A stretch of 46,798 bases of DNA from contig DASPZU010000022.1 of NCBI GenBank assembly GCA_035636095.1, positions 1-46,798 of the forward strand, read 5' to 3'. The notes under the pieces were generated by a model. That model searched no databases, was not told the DNA's origin, and saw nothing but the letters and a program-made list of their open reading frames with translations. The stretch is from Gp7-AA10 sp035636095 (GTDB lineage: Bacteria > Acidobacteriota > Thermoanaerobaculia > Gp7-AA8). Below are positions 8,978-18,236 of this stretch, piece after piece (the stretch's first letter is position 1; each line of letters begins with the position of its first letter). The position numbers and the translations under genes are program-made.

Positions 8978-10098
8978 TAAATGCTCCTGGTCTGATCGGC
9001 AGTTACTTCCTGTGCTGCGCCGCACACGACACCGGCGATGCGCTCGGATGCGTGACCATCCCACAGCTCAGGGACGCGGCCCCGTTTCGCTTCTCCGCTG
9101 AGAATCTTTTTCACCTCGCTCTGCAACCGGTTTGTGTCGCGGCCGATCAGGATGTTCGTTCCCATCGTCACCGTGACGGGACGTTCAGTGTTCTCGCGCA
9201 TCGTCAGGCATGGAACTCCAAGATACGTCGTCTCCTCCTGGATGCCGCCGGAGTCTGTAATCACAGCCGTCGCATGTCGCTGGAGAGCGAGAAACTCGAA
9301 GTAGCCGAGAGGGTCGCAGACTTCAACTCCCCCTAACGGGCCCGCGGTTTCGCGGATGCGTGCTTGCGTGCGCGGATGAACCGGAAAGAGCACCGGCACG
9401 TCACGCGCAATCGCTCCGAGCGCCTGACAGAGCTGTCGAAGCGATGCCGGATCGTCGACATTCGACGGCCGATGCAGCGTGACCAGAACATAGGGACGCC
9501 CTACCCAACCTCGGCGAGAGCTGGCCGCGATTGCACCTTCCGCGACCGGAAGGAAGCGAACCAGCGTATCGATCATCACGTTGCCCACTAAATAGACTCG
9601 CTCGGGTGCGATGCCTTCGCGCTCGAGATTTTCATCGGCATCCTGCGAAGGGGTGAGAAGAAGCGTCGCGAGCTGGTCGGTGACCAGGCGGTTGATCTCT
9701 TCCGGCATCGTCCGATCGAACGAGCGCAGCCCTGCCTCCACATGGGCCACCGGGACGCCGAGTTTTGCGCACACCAGCGTTGCCGCGGCCGTGGAGTTCA
9801 CATCGCCGTAGACGAAAACCAGATCGGGTTTACGCTCGTCCACGACCGGCTCGAAACGCCGCATGATCTCCGCAGTCTGCTGCGCGTGGGTCGCCGATCC
9901 GACCTCCAGATTCAGGTCGGGTTCGGGAATCTCAAGCTGATCGAAAAACACGTCCGACATATTTCGGTCGTAATGCTGGCCGGTATGCACAAGGAGCTGG
10001 CGAATGCCCTGGCGCTCATTCATGGCTCGCATGACCGGAGCGACCTTCATGAAATTCGGCCGCGCGCCGACGACGTGAAGCATCAACCGGTTCCGCAT
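8977..10098 (-). CDS. wecB: UDP-N-acetylglucosamine 2-epimerase (non-hydrolysing)
   Basis: A protein of 373 residues of normal family length. Diagnostic stretches are GARPNFMK, HTGQHYD, GDVNST, EAGLRSFDRTMPEEINR, VTLHRPSN, HPRTQ, TDSGGIQEE and RENTERP. It interconverts UDP-GlcNAc and UDP-ManNAc in the cytoplasm and so supplies ManNAc, or ManNAcA after oxidation, for the polymer. The 6-dehydrogenase at 20246-21595 could act on its product or substrate. ATG at 10098 overlaps the previous stop by one base; a GTG at 10101 is an equally coupled alternative. Confidence 0.95.
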   Translation of the reverse strand: MRNRLMLHVVGARPNFMKVAPVMRAMNERQGIRQLLVHTGQHYDRNMSDVFFDQLEIPEPDLNLEVGSATHAQQTAEIMRRFEPVVDERKPDLVFVYGDVNSTAAATLVCAKLGVPVAHVEAGLRSFDRTMPEEINRLVTDQLATLLLTPSQDADENLEREGIAPERVYLVGNVMIDTLVRFLPVAEGAIAASSRRGWVGRPYVLVTLHRPSNVDDPASLRQLCQALGAIARDVPVLFPVHPRTQARIRETAGPLGGVEVCDPLGYFEFLALQRHATAVITDSGGIQEETTYLGVPCLTMRENTERPVTVTMGTNILIGRDTNRLQSEVKKILSGEAKRGRVPELWDGHASERIAGVVCGAAQEVTADQTRSI

Positions 10099-11246
10099 CA
10101 CCGATGGGCTGCGCTCAAGTCACTGTACATTTGCAGGAGTTTTCCGCCCTCGACCGTCCAGTTGTACTTCTGAAGAACACCTCTTCGTCCGTTCTCCCCC
10201 ATGCGACGTCGGTCCTCGGGGCTGTCCATGAGCCGAAGGATTGCTTCCGCGATTTCGGAAGGCTTGGATGGGTCGATGAGCAAGCCACAATCGGTGTCGC
10301 GAACGATGTCGGCAACCTCGACAGCAAAACGGGGAGCGATGATCGGAATTCCAGCCATCATGTAGTCAAACATCTTGTGTGGCAGTGCGAGGACGTGGTT
10401 CATGTAGCCGGGCTGGAAGAGGATCAAGCCGATATCCGCCGAAAGTATCCGCCGGTAGGCTTCGGCGAACGGCAACCATTCGTAAATGCGCAGCGACTCC
10501 TCGACACCGAGCTCCGCGACTCTCTTCTTGAACGCGTCACCACTCCCGTCGCCGAAGCGTCCGACAATCTCGAGCAATAGACGCTCGTCGTCGAGAAGTT
10601 GCAAAGCGTCGAGCAATTGCGGCCAACCTCTAAGGACGCCCATCTCTCCGAGGTGGATGGCGACGATGGGACCGTGGTCGGAATTTCGACGCGGCTCGGG
10701 GAGGCGGACGTCGGCGTAAGCGAGATCTGCGAAGTTCTCAACAAGGACCTTGCGATCGACCGCGGCGGGAAAATCGCGGTCAATCGCCTTTTTCGCCAAG
10801 ACGAGGCGGTCAGTAAATGGCGTCAGAATCCTGAAGAGCAAACGCACGCTTTGCGCGACGACCGCCTGCAGCGGTTTGGGGAAACGTCGCTCGGCGAAAT
10901 CGCTCGGGTAGTGCTCGTGGACATCGAAGACGACTTTTCTACGCTTGAGCGCCTTCAAAGCAATTCCAACGATCCACGAGTCCACTTCATTACAGTGGTA
11001 AGCATCGACATCGAGGGCAGCGGCGCGGCGATAAAGCTGTGGGAATTGCCGGAGGCGGCTCAACACGCTCGTGCCACGCTTTTTGTAGGTAATGACGCGT
11101 ACGCCGTCCGTTCGCCACTCCTTGTCTTCCTCGCCAGGCGCGAGGTGAACAACTTCATGACCCGCATTGGCGAGCGTAACGGCCTCCTTGGCAAAGACGC
11201 GTTTGTCCAGCGCCGGATGCATCGCAGAGAGAAAGCAGATCCTCAC
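10098..11246 (-). CDS. Glycosyltransferase, GT4-like
   Basis: A protein of 382 residues with a GT-B layout: VRICFLSAMHPALDKRVF at the N-terminus, VFDVHEHYPSDF in the first domain, VAIHLGEMGVLRGWPQLL at the start of the donor domain, and PHKMFDYMMAGIPIIAPRF, which carries the expected donor-binding region. The start is GTG 11246, overlapping the upstream stop as GTGA; the frame is open further upstream but only within the polymerase gene. It probably adds one sugar of the repeat unit on the cytoplasmic side. Donor and acceptor are unknown. Confidence 0.9.
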   Translation of the reverse strand: MRICFLSAMHPALDKRVFAKEAVTLANAGHEVVHLAPGEEDKEWRTDGVRVITYKKRGTSVLSRLRQFPQLYRRAAALDVDAYHCNEVDSWIVGIALKALKRRKVVFDVHEHYPSDFAERRFPKPLQAVVAQSVRLLFRILTPFTDRLVLAKKAIDRDFPAAVDRKVLVENFADLAYADVRLPEPRRNSDHGPIVAIHLGEMGVLRGWPQLLDALQLLDDERLLLEIVGRFGDGSGDAFKKRVAELGVEESLRIYEWLPFAEAYRRILSADIGLILFQPGYMNHVLALPHKMFDYMMAGIPIIAPRFAVEVADIVRDTDCGLLIDPSKPSEIAEAILRLMDSPEDRRRMGENGRRGVLQKYNWTVEGGKLLQMYSDLSAAHR

Positions 11247-12676
11247 GATCGTCGTTCGGCCACGGCTCGCATGACGACCGGCGCCCGGAGCCTCGCCAGA
11301 ACGGCGTAGTGAGGGTTTCCGAAACGTACGGAGACGAAGAGCCACAAAGCAACGAAGATTCCGCCGCCATACCCCAAAAGCGAGTTCGCAAGGCTGGCGT
11401 GCGACAAGTAATACGCGAACCAGAAAAGGAAAATCGCCAGAAGGGTTCGCGATGCCGTCGGCCGCAGATGCAGCAACCACCAATCCAGCCTTTCCAAAAG
11501 AACACCCAACAAAATGACGCCGAATCCCCAGCCAATCAGCCCGAATGCGCCATAAAAATCCATCAATGCCGGTATGGCCACAGAACCGCCCGTCTGGTGA
11601 TAAAAGTATTCGAATACCGGAATGTTGTTCTTGTACAAGGGATGGCCGGTCAGGTTCGACACCATTCGAATATTCCAGATCCCATAATAGGGCTCAACGG
11701 CCGGAAAGTAATGCACGTGCATGATCGCCGGGAGTGAAATGCCATAGACGATCGTCTTTGCGGATACAAGCGCCAAGATGGAGACGCTATGAAAGAATGA
11801 AGGCGCTTCGTCCTCGCTGCCCCGAGCAAAAGCGGAATGCGCGTAGTAAAGTCCCATAAGGCTACAAAAGACAGCAACAAGAGCGATGAGCGCTCTTCTT
11901 CGAATGGTCGCGACGGTCAACTTTCGACGCATTCCGACTTTGCGACGACGGTAAACACTGCACCAAACTTCCGCAATCGAAAGCGCAATCAGATACAAGA
12001 GCACCGGTCGCTTTTGAAACGTCAGGATGAGGGCGGCCAGCGCAACGACGTTGTATAGCACCGCGAATACATATAGAAGTGGGGCCGAGCGGTGCCGCGC
12101 GGCAAGCCAGAGGGCAACTCCGATGAACGGAACACAATTCAGCAACACAAGCATGGTGAGGTAGTTCTCGCCAATGGTCCGCCGCATCTCGATCACATAG
12201 AGATCTCGGCCCAGCATGAGACCCTTCAGGATTCCGGCGCTGAGGATCGAGCCGTTCCGAACAACGAACACGAGGACGAAAAGCAGGATCGCGAGACTGG
12301 CGATTACCGTTCGGACGACCGACAGTCCCAGACGAGTCGTGGCCGGGCCGGCGAGGACATTCGGGCGGCGCGTGACAAAGCGGCCGACGATGATCAGATG
12401 CGTGAGCTGGTAGACCAATACGATCCCCAATGCCCCACCTGCGTTCAGGACGATGGCTTTCGCGACTGTCGAATCGACGAATAGCGACAGGTCGACACCC
12501 GAGTAATCAACTGCCGTTGGAAAAAACGGGTGAGAAATCACACCGGTGAGAACAATGATGACGTTGGTAATGAAGAATGCCCCGATGCAGCTGAACGAGA
12601 ACAACAGGCGCCTTTGCCAGACGGCAACGACGAGGACCGAGACCGCTGCAACCGCGGCGATGAATCGAGCGTCCAT
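11243..12676 (-). CDS. Wzy-like polysaccharide polymerase (integral membrane)
   Basis: A protein of 477 residues, almost entirely hydrophobic, with roughly eleven or twelve transmembrane segments and a larger loop around residues 265-350 between membrane blocks. No nucleotide-binding motif is present. Its size, topology and position directly beside the flippase fit an O-antigen/EPS repeat-unit polymerase, which joins undecaprenyl-linked units in the periplasm. Such polymerases have little sequence conservation, so the assignment rests on topology and context; an O-antigen ligase-like protein is the main alternative. Confidence 0.75.
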   Translation of the reverse strand: MDARFIAAVAAVSVLVVAVWQRRLLFSFSCIGAFFITNVIIVLTGVISHPFFPTAVDYSGVDLSLFVDSTVAKAIVLNAGGALGIVLVYQLTHLIIVGRFVTRRPNVLAGPATTRLGLSVVRTVIASLAILLFVLVFVVRNGSILSAGILKGLMLGRDLYVIEMRRTIGENYLTMLVLLNCVPFIGVALWLAARHRSAPLLYVFAVLYNVVALAALILTFQKRPVLLYLIALSIAEVWCSVYRRRKVGMRRKLTVATIRRRALIALVAVFCSLMGLYYAHSAFARGSEDEAPSFFHSVSILALVSAKTIVYGISLPAIMHVHYFPAVEPYYGIWNIRMVSNLTGHPLYKNNIPVFEYFYHQTGGSVAIPALMDFYGAFGLIGWGFGVILLGVLLERLDWWLLHLRPTASRTLLAIFLFWFAYYLSHASLANSLLGYGGGIFVALWLFVSVRFGNPHYAVLARLRAPVVMRAVAERRS

Positions 12677-12679
12677 TTC

Positions 12680-14152
12680 TTAACGAAGTGCCACGCGTTG
12701 TTTCACAAAGCTCAGGGTGAACGACGTGAAACGCGATGGACGTATGAGAACGACCGTGAGGGCGAAACAGACCGATGCGACGACAGCCGGAACCATCGCG
12801 GCCGCTCCCAACATTTGCCGTGCGTAAAGATTCGCCACAAACAGCAAAAGTGCGACCGCGACCATTCGGGTTAGACCCCAGAAACGAACGTCGGGAAGAT
12901 ATTGCCGAATCCAAATCAGGCTCAGAAGGCCCATGGACCAGAAACTAGCGGTAATCGCAATCCGGGCGGCATCTACTGCCGTACTCGTCATGCGAAAAAA
13001 CAGGTAGAGAACGACCTGAAGGCAGCAAGCGCTCAATAGCGTCCACAGGTTGTATGGGTTGGCCCACCGAACCTCAATGATGCCTTTGACGGCGTAATAA
13101 ATACCGAGCGGCAGAATACCCATGAGGAGTGCACGAATCACATACGTGACATCCGCGACGACGTCCGGTTTCGCAAGCCACAGACGAATCGCGGTATGGG
13201 CCCACGGCGCAAGAATGCTGGTCATCAATAAGCAGGTAAAAAACGCCGATCCCAAAAGAATCAATATTCCCTGCTGAAGCCGCTCGTCATCGGCAACGCC
13301 GACCAGGCCCGCAGTGACAACGGAAGAGATCTGCGTCAACGGAACAATGGCGATCTGCACGATTTGTAAGACGCTCAGCGCGATGATGAGCGCGCCTGCC
13401 TCCCGTGGAGCATCGCGAGTCAGCCACGGGGTCAGCGAAAGAATCAGCAGTTCGAGGAACGGCGTCAGCGCTCGCGCCACTCCGTAAGTCGCAACCGTGC
13501 GCGCCATGGTTCGCCAGTGGCGTGCGACGTGGCCGTCGGTATGAGCGTCTCGCCACAAAATGGCCAAAAGCGCACCCGACAACAGGCACATGCCGATGGA
13601 CTGCGTTCCGATCAATGCATTGACTGTTGCGCGGCTGCGCAAGGACCAAAGCACGACCAGAAGTAGGGCGCTTCCGCTCAGGATCTCCAGAACATTGGAC
13701 GCAACCACGCGTCGTTCGGCAAACAGCGCGCTGACGGCATAAAAGTGCAGAACGGACGCCACAATCAGCCCGGCAGTCCATTGCGTTACAGCAAAAGGGA
13801 CGTTGGCCGACCCGAAGAAGAACGAAGTCAAAAACCCCGGTGCCAGGAACGCGGCCGCCAGGACGACCAGCGCGATCAGCACCCACATCAGCCACGCAAA
13901 CGCGATCCACGGCTCCTTGTTTCGCTGCGTTGCGCTCATGGGCAGTGCTCGGATCAGAGTTTGAGAAACGCCGCCCTGCAGAAAACTCGCGGTCGTAAAG
14001 CTGAGTCGGCGCGACAGAAGAAACACGCCCAGCGCCTGCGCCGGCAACTCCAAGGAGATCAGCCGAATCACCCATAGGAGAAGTGCCGCTTTGCTGGCGC
14101 CAAAGACGACGTTCAACACCGTGTCGCGTACGAGGCGATCGACTCGAATCAT
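12680..14152 (-). CDS. Wzx-like oligosaccharide flippase
   Basis: A protein of 490 residues with about twelve to fourteen predicted transmembrane helices. It opens with the characteristic basic N-terminus and LGVFLLSRRLSFTTASFLQGG segment of the MOP/polysaccharide-export superfamily. The family flips undecaprenyl-diphosphate-linked repeat units across the inner membrane. It overlaps the upstream amidotransferase by 4 nt and is followed after 3 nt by the polymerase candidate, the classic Wzx/Wzy pairing. Confidence 0.88.
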   Translation of the reverse strand: MIRVDRLVRDTVLNVVFGASKAALLLWVIRLISLELPAQALGVFLLSRRLSFTTASFLQGGVSQTLIRALPMSATQRNKEPWIAFAWLMWVLIALVVLAAAFLAPGFLTSFFFGSANVPFAVTQWTAGLIVASVLHFYAVSALFAERRVVASNVLEILSGSALLLVVLWSLRSRATVNALIGTQSIGMCLLSGALLAILWRDAHTDGHVARHWRTMARTVATYGVARALTPFLELLILSLTPWLTRDAPREAGALIIALSVLQIVQIAIVPLTQISSVVTAGLVGVADDERLQQGILILLGSAFFTCLLMTSILAPWAHTAIRLWLAKPDVVADVTYVIRALLMGILPLGIYYAVKGIIEVRWANPYNLWTLLSACCLQVVLYLFFRMTSTAVDAARIAITASFWSMGLLSLIWIRQYLPDVRFWGLTRMVAVALLLFVANLYARQMLGAAAMVPAVVASVCFALTVVLIRPSRFTSFTLSFVKQRVALR

Positions 14153-16080
14153 GCCGCGACCGACACACTACCGACGTGCTCATGCCACACCATCAGGTTG
14201 TAGATGACCCAAAGCTGGAAGGCCTCGTTGACCGACGAGGGACCGCGGTCGAGGCGCTTCTGCACCGCGCGCACGTCGAAAAAGGATTGCCACTCACCGG
14301 CCGAGAGCAGCATCGACCGCATCTCGCTCCCCAGCTCGCGGTGAAACCACGAGTGGATCGGCACGCCGAAACCGCTCTTCTTGCGATACACCGCGTCGCG
14401 ACCGACCGAGGCGGCGGCCAGACGCTTCAGCGGCTCTTTCGAAACTCCATCGCGCAGCTTGAACCCCTCGGGAACTGACAGGCTGAAGTCGACCAGTTCG
14501 CGGTCGAGAAATGGGACCCGTACCTCGATGGAATGGGCCATCGACATCTTGTCGACGCGCATGAGCAGCAGCTCCGGAAGACGCAGCTGCAGCTCGATGA
14601 ACGTGATCTTTTGCAGGAAGGTCGCCTCGGGTGCCGCCTGCTCGATTTCTTTGTACAGAGGCATGACGACGTCGGTCGAGTCGAGCCCCGCCGTGCGGCG
14701 GCGAAAATCGGGGGACAGGATCGACCGCTTCTCGTCCTCGTAGTACGCGATGGCCCCGCCTAGGAAGAACGGCTGCCGCCGTGCCTGCCGGCGAAAGGCA
14801 TCGGCGAGCTTCCGGTTACGCGGCGTGTTGCTCCACCGAAGGAGACTATGCCCCATCGTCCCGATCAACGACGGAAGCAGCGAAAAGGGCCGCCAATATC
14901 GCTGGTGATAACGCAGATACTTTCGATAGTTGTCGTAGCCGCAGAAAATCTCGTCCGCTCCCTCTCCGGCGTGCAGAACGATCGTCCCGGTCGAGCGAGC
15001 GAGGCGGGACACGAAATAGAGCGGCACACAGACCGGATCCGCGAGCGGTTCATCCTGGAACTTCGCGATCGCGCTGGCCGTCTCCAACATGTCTTGTTCG
15101 CTGATCAGCACCTCGTGATGTTCCGTTCCCAGCTTCTCCGCCATCCGGCGGGACCATGCGATCTCGCTGTCGAAATAGTCGTTGCCAGGCATGCCGACGA
15201 AGAAGGTGCGCACCTTTTCGGGACGGATCAAGGCATCGAAGTGCACGGCGTTCAAAGTCGAGTCGACACCGCCAGAGAACAGAACGCCGACCGGCACATC
15301 GCTCATCAGCCGTTTCTTGACCGATCGATGAAAAAGATCCGAGAGCTGATCGTCGAGATTTGCGGAATCGATCGCGTACTGTCCGGGCAGCGGTCGCCAA
15401 TATGTCGAGGTGGTGAACGACGCGGGGCCGCCGGCGAGGCTGATCGTCATCGTCTCTGCGGCGCGCAACTTACGAATGCCCTGCAGCAACGTTCCCGGCG
15501 CAGGCACGGCCAGATACGTCAAGTAGTGGTAGAGCGACTCCTCATCGATGGCCGGCCGCACGAGCGATCCCTCCAAAAGCGCGCGGATTTCCGACGCGAA
15601 GTAGAAGTCGCCGCCAAGCGACGCAAAGTACAGCGGTTTGACTCCAAAGCGGTCGCGCGCGAGAAACAGCGACCGCGCGCGCTCGTCCCAGATCGCGAAT
15701 GCGAAGTCGCCGTCTAGCTTCTCGACCATGCTCGCGCCATGGCGCTCGTACAAATAGACGAGAACTTCGGTGTCGGATTCGGATCGAAAGCGGAATCCGT
15801 CGCTTTCCAGCTCGCGCCGAAGCTCGCGGAAGTTGTAAATCTCGCCGTTGAACGTCACCACGACCGTTGCATCGTCGTTCGACATCGGCTGCCGTCCGGC
15901 ATCCGAGAGGTCGACGATCGCCAAACGCCGATGGCCTAATCCGACGCGGCCGTTCGGCGAGATCCACAGGCCGCTGCCGTCCGGCCCGCGATGAGCCATC
16001 GAGTCGGTCATGCGGCGAATCGGCTCGCCGGACACGCCTCTTCCCGGAGTCAACGAGATCATTCCAGCGATGCCGCACAT
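14149..16080 (-). CDS. Asparagine synthase-like glutamine amidotransferase (second copy)
   Basis: A protein of 643 residues starting MCGIAG, with the glutaminase domain (RRMTDSMAHRGPDGSG, NGEIYNFRELRREL) and the synthase domain (LFSGGVDSTLNAV, HAGEGADEIFCGY, RVPFLDRELVDFSL). A GGAGGG ribosome site precedes the start. Its length and context resemble amidotransferases of exopolysaccharide loci rather than housekeeping AsnB. It differs clearly from the copy at 5195-6931, so the two probably amidate different substrates or positions. Uronic acid or amino-acid substituents are the likely targets (inference). Confidence 0.92.
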   Translation of the reverse strand: MCGIAGMISLTPGRGVSGEPIRRMTDSMAHRGPDGSGLWISPNGRVGLGHRRLAIVDLSDAGRQPMSNDDATVVVTFNGEIYNFRELRRELESDGFRFRSESDTEVLVYLYERHGASMVEKLDGDFAFAIWDERARSLFLARDRFGVKPLYFASLGGDFYFASEIRALLEGSLVRPAIDEESLYHYLTYLAVPAPGTLLQGIRKLRAAETMTISLAGGPASFTTSTYWRPLPGQYAIDSANLDDQLSDLFHRSVKKRLMSDVPVGVLFSGGVDSTLNAVHFDALIRPEKVRTFFVGMPGNDYFDSEIAWSRRMAEKLGTEHHEVLISEQDMLETASAIAKFQDEPLADPVCVPLYFVSRLARSTGTIVLHAGEGADEIFCGYDNYRKYLRYHQRYWRPFSLLPSLIGTMGHSLLRWSNTPRNRKLADAFRRQARRQPFFLGGAIAYYEDEKRSILSPDFRRRTAGLDSTDVVMPLYKEIEQAAPEATFLQKITFIELQLRLPELLLMRVDKMSMAHSIEVRVPFLDRELVDFSLSVPEGFKLRDGVSKEPLKRLAAASVGRDAVYRKKSGFGVPIHSWFHRELGSEMRSMLLSAGEWQSFFDVRAVQKRLDRGPSSVNEAFQLWVIYNLMVWHEHVGSVSVAA

Positions 16081-16100
16081 CGTTTCCCTCCGTCAGCCTT

Positions 16101-18236
16101 TCAAATTTCGAGACGCACCGGCGACCGCTGGTGCGCAGAACGGACCGACATGATCGCGGCCCAGGTCGCGAGCAGACCGGCTCGCGCGTCGGCGCCCTTG
16201 ATGGGCGTGTTCTCTCCGCGGATGGCGGACGCAAACTCTTCCATGGCGCCGAAATGCCCCTTGTCGCTTCGCCCTCGCCGGCGGCCGCCCTGCGCCCCGA
16301 TCAGTGCTTTGAGATCGTCGCAACGGGCTGCTCGGCCGGCTCCAAACGCCTCGTACGCTTCCTTTCCGAGCCGCGGATCGCCGAGGGATGTGTACACGAT
16401 GTCCGCGATGCTGCCGTCGGCGTAACGGAGATGCACGGAACAGTTGGGGTTGATATTGGAGGGATCGCCGACGAATTCCGCCCCGATGTCGGTCGGCTCG
16501 CCGTCCATGAACCAGTTCGCAAAATCGAAGAAGTGAACGCCTTCGCCGAGAAGGCGTCCACCTTCTTCCACGGTATTGCTCCAATCGTTCGCGATCGCGC
16601 CGATGTTCACGCGAATCGAAAGCAGACGGCTGGTCCCGGAACCAAATGTTCGCCGAAATCGTCCGAGCATCGGCGCGAATCGACGATTGAACCCCACCCG
16701 AATCACGCGGCCGGCCTCCCCCGCACGCCGCTCGATCGCCAGAGCGTCTTCGATCGTGATGGCCATCGGTTTTTCCACGAACACGTGTTTGCCCCCGGCA
16801 AGGGCATCGAGAACGATCTGCGCGTGCGAAGCGTGCCGGGTCGCGATCACGACTGCGTCGACATCCGCGTCATCAATGACGTCTCGATAATCGCTGCTGA
16901 CCAACGCTGCTCCGAGTGTGCGGCCGATGACCGCGGCGCTGCCGCTCCGACTGGCCACCGCCTGTACCGCGAACACGCTGGAGAGCTTCTTGATGTTCGG
17001 GATGTGAACTGCTTTCGCGAAGCTGCCCGTGCCGATGAGTCCGAGACGCACGAGACCTTTTCGCGGAACGATTGTCGAGGCTGCGCGGCGCGATGGCCGA
17101 CGCTCCTCGATCGGTTTATCGGTGTCATAAGTGAGTAATACGGCCAGGCTTCCGTCGCCTCTCTTGAGACTCGCGAACGCATCGCGAGCCTCCGCGACGG
17201 CCACGCGATCCGTTGCCAGCTGGGCCAGCTCGAGCTTGCCGGCGGCCATGAGCTGCAAAATGCATTCGAGATTTCGCTTCTCGGTCCAGCGGACGTAATC
17301 GATTGGATAGTCGCGGCCCGCCAGCTCGTATTCGGCGTCGTAGCGCCCCGGCCCGTAGGATCGGGACATGAACAGATCGAGCTCTTTGCGGTACATCTTG
17401 TCGCGCTGCAGCGAGAGGCCGACATCGCCGATGACCGCGACCCGGCCGCGCGGGCGGCAGAGATCGAATGCCAGGTTCACCGGCTCGTCGCTGCTGGTTG
17501 CAGCGCAAATGAGAACGCCATCGAGGCCCGCCGGAGTCCGGCGAAGAATCTCGCCCACCAGATCGCCCTCTCCAAGCTGCCAGGCCACCCGTGTCAACGA
17601 ATGTTCCGCGGCCCGAACGCGGGATGGCTGCAGATCGAATCCAAAGCTGTTGCATCCGAATGCCGTCAGCAGTCGCACCGCGATCTGGCCGATCAGGCCG
17701 AGACCGATGACGCCGATGTTTTCGCCGCCGCGCACGTCGAGGCGGCGAATGCCCTGCAACGCGATGCACGCCAGCGAACCGAAGGCCGCATCCTGCAGGG
17801 GAACCTCCTCGGGCACCCGAGCGGCCAGATTGAATGGAACCGTTACGTATTCCGCGTGATTGGCGAATCCTGCTCCCATACAGGCGACGCGATCACCGGC
17901 GCCGAACGGCGCACCATCCGCCGCTTCGATCACCACGCCGGCGCAGCTGTAGCCGATGGGCGTCAGATCCGCGAGCTTCTGTTGCACGACTCCGGCTGTC
18001 CGCACGACGCCGAGAGTGCGAGACATGCTCCACAACTGCTCGAGACGGTCGCGCGATGCGGTGGCTTTTTCGTACAAGCCGAGGATCCCGCCGTGCGCGG
18101 TGATCGCGGCGGTTTCCGTTCCCGTGCTGATCAGCGAGCACGCGTTGCGGACCAACACCGCACCGGGCGCAGCTGCAGGTCGGGGAACGTCGAGGACCTC
18201 GACCTCCCCGCGTCCGGAAAGGAATACCTGTTTCAT
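16101..18236 (-). CDS. Two-domain zinc-type dehydrogenase / Gfo-Idh-MocA oxidoreductase
   Basis: A protein of 711 residues. Residues 1 to about 350 form a medium-chain dehydrogenase/reductase: GAVLVRNACSLISTGTE near the start and the NAD loop GVIGLGLIGQIAVRLL. From about residue 375 a Gfo/Idh/MocA oxidoreductase begins (LGLIGTGSFAKAVHIPNI) with the typical EKPMAI catalytic motif and a downstream GEGVHFFD segment. This fusion is recurrent in bacterial EPS loci, next to heparinase-family genes as here (4-nt overlap with the upstream gene). It probably oxidises and reduces a sugar or cyclitol precursor; the substrate is unknown. Confidence 0.9.
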   Translation of the reverse strand: MKQVFLSGRGEVEVLDVPRPAAAPGAVLVRNACSLISTGTETAAITAHGGILGLYEKATASRDRLEQLWSMSRTLGVVRTAGVVQQKLADLTPIGYSCAGVVIEAADGAPFGAGDRVACMGAGFANHAEYVTVPFNLAARVPEEVPLQDAAFGSLACIALQGIRRLDVRGGENIGVIGLGLIGQIAVRLLTAFGCNSFGFDLQPSRVRAAEHSLTRVAWQLGEGDLVGEILRRTPAGLDGVLICAATSSDEPVNLAFDLCRPRGRVAVIGDVGLSLQRDKMYRKELDLFMSRSYGPGRYDAEYELAGRDYPIDYVRWTEKRNLECILQLMAAGKLELAQLATDRVAVAEARDAFASLKRGDGSLAVLLTYDTDKPIEERRPSRRAASTIVPRKGLVRLGLIGTGSFAKAVHIPNIKKLSSVFAVQAVASRSGSAAVIGRTLGAALVSSDYRDVIDDADVDAVVIATRHASHAQIVLDALAGGKHVFVEKPMAITIEDALAIERRAGEAGRVIRVGFNRRFAPMLGRFRRTFGSGTSRLLSIRVNIGAIANDWSNTVEEGGRLLGEGVHFFDFANWFMDGEPTDIGAEFVGDPSNINPNCSVHLRYADGSIADIVYTSLGDPRLGKEAYEAFGAGRAARCDDLKALIGAQGGRRRGRSDKGHFGAMEEFASAIRGENTPIKGADARAGLLATWAAIMSVRSAHQRSPVRLEI